Shown piece after piece: positions 27,137 through 34,539 of a DNA stretch of 64,000 nt. Made by a program: the position numbers and the translations under genes. The stretch comes from Candidatus Cloacimonadota bacterium (GTDB lineage Bacteria > Cloacimonadota > Cloacimonadia > Cloacimonadales > TCS61): positions 1 through 64,000 of the forward strand of contig JAIPGO010000003.1 of assembly GCA_021736135.1 (NCBI GenBank), read 5' to 3'. A model generated the notes under the pieces. It searched no databases and was not told the origin of the DNA. It saw only the letters and a list, made by a program, of their open reading frames with translations. How positions within the stretch are numbered: position 1 is the stretch's first letter; every line of letters begins with the position of its first letter.

Positions 27137-28033
27137 TCACAAATCACGAGTCACGATGAACGCAGTGAAGACATTAAACCCAATCACCCTCTTTCTTACT
27201 AATTTATTTGCCTCATTATTCCAATACTCTTTTTCTTCCTCACTCAACGCCTGCCAGGCTGCTCCGATATCTTTCATTATATTACAGAAATATGATGTCT
27301 GCGGATTGGTACTGTGGTTATATGTTTTTCGATGATATACCCAGGGATTTTGACGGTAACCATCCTTATATTTTAATTCATTACGCGTATAATGCACCTC
27401 TTCGTAGATTTTGCCTTCCAAAGCTAATATCCAGTTTCTTTGGCTTTGCATTCCACGTCTATAAGTTGGCAGGCTTTCATATTCCGGTTCCGGCATTAAC
27501 AGGATTTCTGTAAAATGCGCTGACAGCCAGTCTTCATATTTGGCGTCCAAGTCTTCTTCATTGGTTATTATAAATCTCCTTTGGCAATAGATTTGCTCAT
27601 TATAATATACTTCTAAAAGCTTATCACCCTCGGAATGAAAGCTTAAAATCAGTTCAGTTCTTTTACTTAAAGTGTAAACTGTTCCCATCTCATTACCCTG
27701 CCAGAGAAATTCATATTCGCCACGATCACGTACGTAAAATACCGTTTCAGCCAGAAATTTCTGCTTACCTTCATTGAGAATATACGGCGTATAATAATTC
27801 AGCTTTCGGATGATGCTTTTATAATCCTGATTCCGGGGATTACTGACTGTTATGGCAAATTTCCTGATCCATTCATTACGAATAGTTAACGTAGTACGTT
27901 TATATGGTGAAACAGGAGCATAAGGATATTTTTCAATAACTCCATTTCTTTTAGTGCGGTAAACTTCCCCGTTGAATTCGCCATGTATAGCAAAATTCTT
28001 CTCCAGAAAGTCGGTTACATTCAAAGTTTTCAT
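27137..28033 (-). CDS. Uncharacterised protein with HMG-box-like C-terminus
   Basis: A 298-residue protein with no signal peptide. I do not recognise the first ~240 residues, which contain many aromatic and basic residues (beta-rich in appearance, YEFLWQGNEMGTVYTL). Residues ~250-290 carry the motif AWQALSEEEKEYWNNEANK followed by GFNVFTAFIV. This resembles the third part of an HMG box and a short WxxLSxxEKxxW motif seen near the ends of various bacterial proteins. The last codons and the stop lie in an intergenic CGTGACTCGTGATTTG-type repeat, so the tail (TRDL) is probably repeat-derived. It is isolated, with non-coding DNA on both sides. Confidence 0.6.
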   Translation of the reverse strand: MKTLNVTDFLEKNFAIHGEFNGEVYRTKRNGVIEKYPYAPVSPYKRTTLTIRNEWIRKFAITVSNPRNQDYKSIIRKLNYYTPYILNEGKQKFLAETVFYVRDRGEYEFLWQGNEMGTVYTLSKRTELILSFHSEGDKLLEVYYNEQIYCQRRFIITNEEDLDAKYEDWLSAHFTEILLMPEPEYESLPTYRRGMQSQRNWILALEGKIYEEVHYTRNELKYKDGYRQNPWVYHRKTYNHSTNPQTSYFCNIMKDIGAAWQALSEEEKEYWNNEANKLVRKRVIGFNVFTAFIVTRDL

Positions 28034-28324
28034 AAAAAACCTCCGGTTTTTTTGCGAGACCCGAGATCCGAAACTCGAGACTCGAATTTCGGAAATCGTC
28101 TTTCATCTCTCTGATCACTTATATATCAATTTTACATTTTACTTTTTACATTGGGAAACGTCAACCTTCTCAAGTGCTTTTTAAGTGGATTTTACACATA
28201 GTCGTTTTGATGTTTTTCCAGATTATGATATTGAGCTTGTTTACAGATTATATTGAAATTTCATGTGGGTTTGATAGTTAGTCGTTAATCGTAAAGCGTT
28301 AGTGGTAAAATGCGCAATACTGAA

Positions 28325-28464
28325 CTATAAGGTGGCACTAAGGAGGGTATAAGGTTAGTATAAGGTGCCACAACAAGGAACAATCTAACATAATATCGTT
28401 AGATTGATCTAAGTTGTCCCACCTTATACCAACCTTATAGACTCCTTATACCAACCTTAGAGCT
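28325..28464. repeat. 140-bp imperfect inverted repeat (MITE-like)
   Basis: The left arm (28325-28374) and right arm (28411-28463) are inverted copies, about 30 of 35 positions matching in the core. They are themselves made of a repeated TATAAGGTT-type unit. In the middle is a perfect 9-bp hairpin, CAATCTAAC (28381-28389) with GTTAGATTG (28398-28406). The element has no coding capacity. A miniature transposon or a structured RNA would both fit. Confidence 0.65.
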
Positions 28465-28997
28465 GTTATGAAAAGAAGAAAGAGAAGATTATTAAACCGC
28501 TGATACCGCTGATAGTGCGGATAAGTCAATGAATAATTGTATTCTTATCTAAATTATTTTACTTTCCGAATCACAAATTCAATATTCGAGAATATTTTAT
28601 ACTGATTAGGCTTTAAATATCTCCTGAGAATGTTACATTTTACATTCAATTTTACATTTGTGATGTTTCACCTCACCTCAGCATTTTCCTCGAGAATGCA
28701 ATCATTGCTGTAATTCTATTATGTATAAATAAATCATATCTATATTGCTTGTAATTCAGGCAAGAAAAATTTAACCGTCGGTTGTAAATCGATGAGAAAA
28801 TTGTTTGAGCCGAACTGGGGTTTTACATTCCAGGATGTCCGTTCTCGGATTTCGGAACTCGATTCACGACTCACTTCTCCCAACAGCCTCTGGCTGCTCC
28901 CATTCTCAATTATCAATTATCAATTAAACCGAACGTTCTTGCATTTTCCACCTCAATTTAATTCTCGTAACTTATTTTTCCTTTTATTTACCCCGAA

Positions 28998-29051
28998 TTA
29001 GTAGTTAGTAGTTAGTAGTTAGTAGTTAGTAGTTAGTAGTTAGTGGTTAGT
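28998..29051. repeat. TTAGTAG heptamer tandem array
   Basis: Seven or so consecutive 7-bp TTAGTAG units ending with TTAGTGG. An inverted counterpart occurs at 29160-29220, about 110 bp away. Confidence 0.85.
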
Positions 29052-29159
29052 CGGGAAACTTAATAATTTATTCGTCAGCAGATGAATCCAATTTTCAATT
29101 ATATTCCCTCTTATCAGTTTAATCCTCTTAATCCGCAGTTGATAATCTTCACTCTTTTA

Positions 29160-29220
29160 CATTTTACCACTAACCACTAACTAAACACTAACCACTAACC
29201 ACTAACCACTAACTACTAAC
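29160..29220. repeat. CTAACCA heptamer array, inverted relative to 28998
   Basis: Repeated ACTAACC/ACTAACT units, the reverse complement of the TTAGTAG/TTAGTGG array upstream. Together they could pair into a long hairpin. It lies about 28 bp past the 3' end of the DUF697-like gene. Confidence 0.8.
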
Positions 29221-29247
29221 GGCTTAAAATTCCCTACGATGCCATTA

Positions 29248-30246
29248 TCATTTGAATTTCTTCTTCAGAGTGGCTTTAATGAATAACTTTTTAAATATTG
29301 CTGATTCCTCAATTGCCAGAGTCCTTATCTGAGCAACTGCTTTTTTGGAAGCGCTTTTCACGGTTCTTGCCTTATCATACTTTTCTGAATATTTGCAGTA
29401 ATCCAGGGCAATATACCCGACACGTAAAGTCAGTAATCCGTTGAGCGTGCCTTCAAATAAGCTGTCCGCTATCAGAGAAGTAACCGATGAGGCAATATCA
29501 ACACCCGGTATTTTGGCAAAAATACTCTGCTCAAACGATTTTGCCGAGACTTTTTTCACTAATTCATCAATGGGAATATCCGAGATTCCGATCGCCATCA
29601 GTCCACTGGCAAAAACATTAAGATAAATTTCTGCCATTTCTTTCCAGTGCGGTTTCTGATTATATAAATGAGCAATATCCCAGATCATTTCGATCTGGAT
29701 TTTGAGTAATAATATCGCATCCAGTCCCGAGTTTTGCGAAATTGCGGTAAAAATGAATACATCATTGGCATATTTCCGGATTCGCTTATTTGCCTCTTTA
29801 TCGATCACATCTTCAATTCTTCTTAATATTTCCTGTATCTCTGCTGCTTCTTCGGCAAGCAGCAGTTCTTCTTTCAAATCCGGTTCAATAGCGAAATTCT
29901 TAACGTATCTTTTAAAATTACTAAGCAGTCTCTTCTTATAGTTACTATAGAATTTTATTTCAGCTTTACTGAATTCCTCAAAACCTTCCTCAGTATCTGA
30001 GGATAATTCGCCGGTTCTCTTTTTGGGACGTTTTAAAGGTTTCGGTAATAATAATAACTGCAATACAGGATAGATAATGAACACCAATATTATCAGGAAT
30101 AACAGCCAGGCAATGATACCGCCACCTTTAACCAGGTTATCTGCCATCTCAGCAAACTGGTTCACCTGATTGATAAGCACTAATATAAAGAATATTGATA
30201 AACTCACTATTATCGGAATAACGATCCTTTTTAATCTCTTAAACAT
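29248..30246 (-). CDS. DUF697-like membrane protein
   Basis: A 332-residue protein with two N-terminal membrane spans (IVIPIIVSLSIFFILVLI and GIIAWLLFLIILVFIIYPVLQ), then a charged linker. A long helical soluble domain contains NDVFIFTAISQNSGLDAILLLKIQIEMIWDIAHLYN. This pattern resembles DUF697 domains, which are found alone or fused to GTPases. The C-terminus is lysine-rich (KKLFIKATLKKKFK). No GTPase domain is present. Function unknown; membrane-associated. Neighbours on both sides are repeat arrays, so there is no operon context. Confidence 0.75.
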   Translation of the reverse strand: MFKRLKRIVIPIIVSLSIFFILVLINQVNQFAEMADNLVKGGGIIAWLLFLIILVFIIYPVLQLLLLPKPLKRPKKRTGELSSDTEEGFEEFSKAEIKFYSNYKKRLLSNFKRYVKNFAIEPDLKEELLLAEEAAEIQEILRRIEDVIDKEANKRIRKYANDVFIFTAISQNSGLDAILLLKIQIEMIWDIAHLYNQKPHWKEMAEIYLNVFASGLMAIGISDIPIDELVKKVSAKSFEQSIFAKIPGVDIASSVTSLIADSLFEGTLNGLLTLRVGYIALDYCKYSEKYDKARTVKSASKKAVAQIRTLAIEESAIFKKLFIKATLKKKFK

Positions 30247-30470
30247 TATGATCCCCCATATTTCACAAAAGGAATAAATAAACTTTTATCAATAACAATA
30301 AGTGCTTATTTTTAATAAGTGTCAATTGTTTTCCAGCCTGAGTTCAGGTTCTCCCCTTGTCTTAGCGGAATAATGCCATAAAGTGCACAAATCTCACCGG
30401 TGCATTCCACGGTGAAAGGTCATTGGTATCAGCTTCATTTCTTCCTTTCGCGTTTTTCGCGCCTTCTGCG

Positions 30471-31208
30471 GTTGATAATCTTCTTTTCAATCGCATTAAG
30501 GGGTCTTAATGCACTCCAAAATAAACTTGAAGGTGAGAAGATGCGAAAATGTGAAGATGAGACTAATTTAAGATTAAAGAGATATTTAATCCGTTTTATA
30601 CGTTTAATCCGCGGTTGATAGTCTTCTTTTCAATCGCATTAAGGGGTCTTAATGCACTCCAAAATAAACTTGAAGGTGAGAAGATGCGAAAATGTGAAGA
30701 TGAGACTAATTTAAGATTAAAGAGATAGTTAATCCGTTTTATCCGTTTAATCCGCGGTTGATAGTCTTCTTTTAAATCGCATTAAGGAGTCTTAATGCAC
30801 TCCAAAATAAACTTGAAGGTGAGAAGATGCGAAAATGTGAAGATGAGACTAATTTAAGATTAAAGAAATATTTAATCCGTTTAATCCGTTTAATCCGTTT
30901 AATCCGCGGTTGATAGTCTTCTTTTTAATCGCATTAAGGGGTCTTAATGCACTCCAAAATAAACTTGAAGGTGAGAAGATGGGAAAATGTGAAGATGAGA
31001 CTAATTTAAGATAAAGAAATATTTAATCCGTTTTATCCGTTTAATCCGCGGTTGATAATCTTCTTTTAAATCGCATTAAGGGGTCTTAATGCACTCCAAA
31101 ATAAACTTGAAGGTGAGAGGATGCGAAAATGTGAAGATGAGACTAATTTAAGATAAAAAAATATTTAATCCGTTTTATCTGTTTAATCCGCGGTTGATAG
31201 CTTCTTTT
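30471..31208. repeat. Five ~143-bp direct tandem repeats plus a partial sixth
   Basis: Units begin with GGTTGATAATCTTCTTTT at about 30471, 30614, 30757, 30909, 31051 and 31193 (periods 143, 143, 152, 142, 142). Each contains an 8-bp hairpin GCATTAAG-GGGT-CTTAATGC, a GTGAGAAGATGCGAAAATGTGAAG segment and an ATCCGTTTAATCCGCGG end. Unit-to-unit differences are few. One diverged copy of the hairpin part occurs near 55636-55670. There are no spacers of unrelated sequence, so this is not a CRISPR. Confidence 0.93.
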
Positions 31209-31236
31209 CTTTGGTTTCGGTTTATCCGGGTCAAGC

Positions 31237-31938
31237 TTATTTGACTTCAATTCTCAAATCAATATCAAGCTTGAACAGTGAAAAGTCTGACAGCTCAAAG
31301 ATCACAAGTTTATCCACTAAAAGCGGTTCCCAAAAAATATTATTCATTATTTCCTGAGTCATTATTGACCCGATGATCTTTACGATCTGAGGCATTACAG
31401 GAATGCTTTCAGCAAAATCTTTCTCCCCTTTATAAAGGGTCTGCAGACTTCTGCCCTTATTTATAGTTGTAACTTGTCCAAAATCGTTTCGAACTCCGCC
31501 ATGCACTAGAAAAACATCTCGTTCAACCATTTTTTCCAGGGCAAATCTGGAATGATAATTATCCAGGCAGTCGGCAATACCGGCAAACCTGTGTTCATCC
31601 TTTAATACTGAAAGCGCTTTCTGATCAGTTATATCTATCTGAAATGTAACCAGTTCGGTGAGTGTATGAATTTCTGATAATCGCTCTGCTGCTGCTATCA
31701 CTTTGTATTTGCCAATGTCAAGTGCAGTAAACAGCGATTGCCGGTTTAAATCCGGCAAATCAACTTTATTATTATCAACCAGGATCAGTTTACCGATCCC
31801 TGATCTGTATAAAATATCGCAAACAACTGAGCCTAATCCGCCCACTCCCGCAACCAGGATAGTAGAATTTCTGAGCAATCTCAGCTTTTCCTCTCCTAAG
31901 AAAAGAGCATGCCGGGAAAAAATATCGTTACTACTCAT
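31237..31938 (-). CDS. ThiF/MoeB-family adenylyltransferase
   Basis: A 233-residue E1-like enzyme that would activate the C-terminal glycine of the adjacent MoaD-like protein by adenylation, for sulfur transfer in molybdo- or tungstopterin synthesis. The nucleotide-binding motif VAGVGGLGSVVCDILYRSGIGKLILVDNN (with D-x-N-x-Q/R region DLPDLNRQSLF) is at residues ~28-70. The zinc-binding CxxC pairs of typical MoeB are not present, and the crossover region is short (SIPVMPQIVKIIGSIMTQEI). Its start overlaps the moaD-like stop by one base (TAATG). It is the third gene of the aor operon, so the role in the cofactor is inferred from context. Confidence 0.85.
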   Translation of the reverse strand: MSSNDIFSRHALFLGEEKLRLLRNSTILVAGVGGLGSVVCDILYRSGIGKLILVDNNKVDLPDLNRQSLFTALDIGKYKVIAAAERLSEIHTLTELVTFQIDITDQKALSVLKDEHRFAGIADCLDNYHSRFALEKMVERDVFLVHGGVRNDFGQVTTINKGRSLQTLYKGEKDFAESIPVMPQIVKIIGSIMTQEIMNNIFWEPLLVDKLVIFELSDFSLFKLDIDLRIEVK

Positions 31939-32225
31939 TATCCCCCACCACCCGGTGGAAAAAGCGAGATTTCGTCACCACGTTTGACCAGAGAATCCAG
32001 TTTATGAAGATGGTGAATATTCCTGCCATTGATCAGAATTACAGTGCCCGTTATTAAACTGCCACCCTGCACTAATTTATGCAGAAACGGGGTATTGACT
32101 TTCTTTTGAACTTCTGCCAGAACCTGGGAAATAGTCACGTTATCCAGAGCAAGCTCTACCTGCTCAACTTTGACCAGTAATCTCAGTAAACTATAAAATT
32201 TTATCGTTATCATAAGCTCCGTCAC
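31938..32225 (-). CDS. MoaD/ThiS-family sulfur carrier protein
   Basis: A 95-residue ubiquitin-like sulfur carrier. It starts MTELMITIKFYSLLRLLVK and has the INGRNIHHLHKLDSLVKRGDEISLFPPGGGG ending. The C-terminal double glycine is what becomes the thiocarboxylate in pterin dithiolene synthesis. Position between the aldehyde oxidoreductase gene and a ThiF/MoeB-like gene makes it a dedicated partner for the AOR pterin cofactor. There is a hairpin/T-run between it and aor that may reduce its expression relative to AOR. Confidence 0.88.
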   Translation of the reverse strand: MTELMITIKFYSLLRLLVKVEQVELALDNVTISQVLAEVQKKVNTPFLHKLVQGGSLITGTVILINGRNIHHLHKLDSLVKRGDEISLFPPGGGG

Positions 32226-32226
32226 T

Positions 32227-32266
32227 AAAAACAGGGGACCCGGAAGTCTAAATTTCCGCGTCCCCC
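32227..32266 (-). terminator. Intercistronic attenuator-like hairpin between aor and moaD
   Basis: GGGGAC...GTCCCC flanks an inner GGAA/TTCC stem (32234-32265), with a mismatch bulge between. On the minus strand TGTTTTTAGT follows directly, so it can act as an intrinsic terminator. Because moaD and moeB follow on the same strand, partial termination would keep AOR in excess over the maturation factors. Confidence 0.65.
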
Positions 32267-32280
32267 TTATTACTAAAGGA

Positions 32281-34095
32281 TTAAAGTAATCCCAGATCCC
32301 GTAAAGTTTCTTCTTTTATGTAGCCTTTCTCATCCCAGCCGCGCAACTGGTAATATTCCGGCAATAGTTTATGCAGTTGAGAATAACATCCTTTCTGCGG
32401 TCCATCCGGCAAGGGTTCAGTCAGCAGTCGCTTTGGCAGGGTATCCTGGTCCGGCATAATGCCTGCTGCCAGGTTAAATTTACGTTCCAGGTTCCAGATG
32501 CGGTCTCCGGTTTTCAGGATTTCGGCAGTAGTAAATTCTGTATCCAGGACTGCATTGATCAGGTCCCGGTATTCGTCACCACCTAAGGCAAAAGAGCTGA
32601 AAAGGCATAGTCCTGCCGAATCGATCACGGCAGTGAGATCCTGAAAGATCTTAACCCAGCCTGCTTTGCCTTCCAGAGCCTGCGGATCAAGCTTTTCCGG
32701 CACACCCAGTATTTCCGGAGAAATCATATAGCCTCGCACATGGCAGCCTCCACGGTTTGAGGTGGCATATTCCAGACCATGTCCCTGCACTCCCCGGGGA
32801 TCATAAGCCGGCAGTTCCTGCTTTTTCACCACCATTGCCAGTTCCGGATGACCATAAGCTTTTCCTAAACGATAAGCTCCATCAGCCATTTTAGCTGCCA
32901 GCTTTGTTTCACGGTAAGCCATCCCCTTGAGGTAATATACTATGGCTTCCGAATTTCCAAATCTGGGTTCCACCATGTTTTCCAGGTCTTCTTTGGGAAT
33001 GAATCCTTTCTCATAAAGTTCCATAGCTGCTGCTATTGTTGAACCCGCGGAAATGGTATCAAGTCCCAGTTCATTACACATAAAATTGGCTTCTGTTATG
33101 GCTATCAGGTCATTTACACCGCAGGCAGCGCCCAGGCTCCAGCCACTTTCATATTCAGGACCTTCACCTGCACGGCCACTCGGCAGCACAACCTCTCTTC
33201 CGCAGGCAATCACGCAGGCATAACAGGCAGTATTATTTTTTAGATATTTTTTATTAACCAGGGCTTCTCCACAAACTTCGGCAACTCCGTCGAAAATGGC
33301 TGACTGGAAGTTTCTGGTGGGATATAATCCACTCGAATTAATGATATTATCCAGAACCTTTGTACCCAAAGCCGGTAAGCCTTCTCCGGTAACGGGATGA
33401 GCTTTCAACATATCATTTTGCTTTCTTACAGTTTGAGTGAATTTTTCTGCCTGGTTTACATCAACATTATTGCTGCCTTTTACGATGATCGCTTTCAGAT
33501 TTTTGGAACCCATTACGGCACCTACACCGCTTCTGCCTGCTGCTCTATTTTTATCATTCATGATGGAAGCAATTCTGGACAGATTTTCTCCAGCCGGTCC
33601 GATACAGGCAACTTTAGCTCCCTTTACCCCAAAAGCGTCCACCAGCCAGTCGGTGGTTTTGTGGGTATTTAACCCCCAGATTTCTTTGGCATCATTGATC
33701 TTAATATCATCATCATTAATGGAAATGTAAACCGGCTTAGGGCTCTTGCCTTCCACGATGATCATCATAAATCCGGTGTTCCGGAACTCCGCACCAAAAT
33801 ACCCTCCTGAATTACTGGAAGCAATGGTTCCTGTGAGAGGACTTTTGGTCACTACCATATAACGACCGCCGGTAGGGGCAATGGTTCCGGTCAATAAACC
33901 ATTCGCAAAGATCAGCTTATTTGCTTCTGATAAAGCATCAATCTTGGGGTCAATCTCATCTGCCAGATATTTGCTTCCCAATCCTCTGCCGCCCAGGAAC
34001 TTCTTAAATAGTTCTTTCTCAATTTTTTCGATCTTGATTGTTTTGCTGGTCAGGTTAATCCTTAATAGCCTGGCATCTGTAACTAAATAACTCAT
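32281..34095 (-). CDS. aor: Aldehyde:ferredoxin oxidoreductase
   Basis: Pterin- (usually tungsten-) dependent oxidation of aldehydes to carboxylates with ferredoxin, in the cytoplasm. Family features: the N-terminal LLRINLTSKTIKIEKI and LGGRGLGSKYLADEID, TGTIAPTGGRYMVVTKSPLTG near 80, the three-cysteine motif CYACVIAC near 290 and a fourth ligand cysteine in DSAGLCLFSS near 490, plus ARGP-like VQGHGLEYATSNRGGCH near 420. I chose the ATG at 34095 because an AGGAGGAAAT ribosome-binding site lies right before it; the frame is open 18 codons further. About 604 residues, the usual length. Operon with a MoaD-like and a ThiF/MoeB-like gene. Confidence 0.95.
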   Translation of the reverse strand: MSYLVTDARLLRINLTSKTIKIEKIEKELFKKFLGGRGLGSKYLADEIDPKIDALSEANKLIFANGLLTGTIAPTGGRYMVVTKSPLTGTIASSNSGGYFGAEFRNTGFMMIIVEGKSPKPVYISINDDDIKINDAKEIWGLNTHKTTDWLVDAFGVKGAKVACIGPAGENLSRIASIMNDKNRAAGRSGVGAVMGSKNLKAIIVKGSNNVDVNQAEKFTQTVRKQNDMLKAHPVTGEGLPALGTKVLDNIINSSGLYPTRNFQSAIFDGVAEVCGEALVNKKYLKNNTACYACVIACGREVVLPSGRAGEGPEYESGWSLGAACGVNDLIAITEANFMCNELGLDTISAGSTIAAAMELYEKGFIPKEDLENMVEPRFGNSEAIVYYLKGMAYRETKLAAKMADGAYRLGKAYGHPELAMVVKKQELPAYDPRGVQGHGLEYATSNRGGCHVRGYMISPEILGVPEKLDPQALEGKAGWVKIFQDLTAVIDSAGLCLFSSFALGGDEYRDLINAVLDTEFTTAEILKTGDRIWNLERKFNLAAGIMPDQDTLPKRLLTEPLPDGPQKGCYSQLHKLLPEYYQLRGWDEKGYIKEETLRDLGLL

Positions 34096-34539
34096 ATTTC
34101 CTCCTTTTTGTGCTCCTTTCCAAACACGGGAGGAAATGCAGTTTCCCACATCACCCAGCGGTTAATACCCATAGTATACCCTTAGGAATATTAACTCGGA
34201 GCGGGTTATTTATTATCTGGTAAAAAAAAATGAATAGACTTCATTAATTGTCAAGAAAATCTACAAAATTACTCTTTCTCTCTCATCTCTTTTCGCGGCG
34301 TAATGCAATGAAGACGGATTAATCCTTCAGCGTGAATCGTTAAGAGTTAATCGTTAAGAGTTAAGAGTTAAGAGTTAAGAGTTAATCAGGGCAGGGATGC
34401 CCTGTGAACGTTTTCAGGGCATCCCTGCCCTGATTTCGGACCAGGAAACTTCTGCATTTTCACACTTTCACATCTTCGCTTTAGCGCAGCCATCTTTCAT
34501 CTTTAATTTTTCATCTTTAATCTATTCGCCCCTCAATTA
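34096..34539. other. Non-coding, repeats and palindrome
   Basis: No gene is seen. It holds the aor leader, a copy of the GCGTAATGCAATGAAGACGG phrase near 34306-34327, a GTTAAGAGTTA tandem array at about 34338-34386 and the 52-nt palindrome at 34384-34435. Confidence 0.65.
34384..34435. repeat. Perfect 21-bp-arm palindrome, family copy A
   Basis: Arms 34384-34404 and 34415-34435 are perfectly complementary (core AGGGCAGGGATGCCCT), with a 10-base loop beginning TGAACG. A diverged copy with the same TGAACG loop start lies at 56164-56215. It sits about 105 bp beyond the RND transporter stop. It may work as a hairpin barrier to RNA decay or transcription, as REP elements do elsewhere; that is inference. 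Confidence 0.85.

Larger units (their letters stand above)
28034..29247. other. Large non-coding, repeat-rich region
   Basis: No gene is supported. It contains a 140-bp inverted repeat (28325-28464) and two oppositely oriented heptamer arrays (28998-29051 and 29160-29220). Degenerate words of the CGAGATCCGAAACTCGAGACTCG kind occur near 28058-28090 and 28840-28875, and a TCAATTATCAATTATCAATTA array at 28907-28926. Confidence 0.65.

Noticed and set aside
30471..31208. Possible CRISPR array
   Set aside because: Units are 142-152 bp direct repeats with no short repeat/unique spacer pattern and no cas genes nearby.
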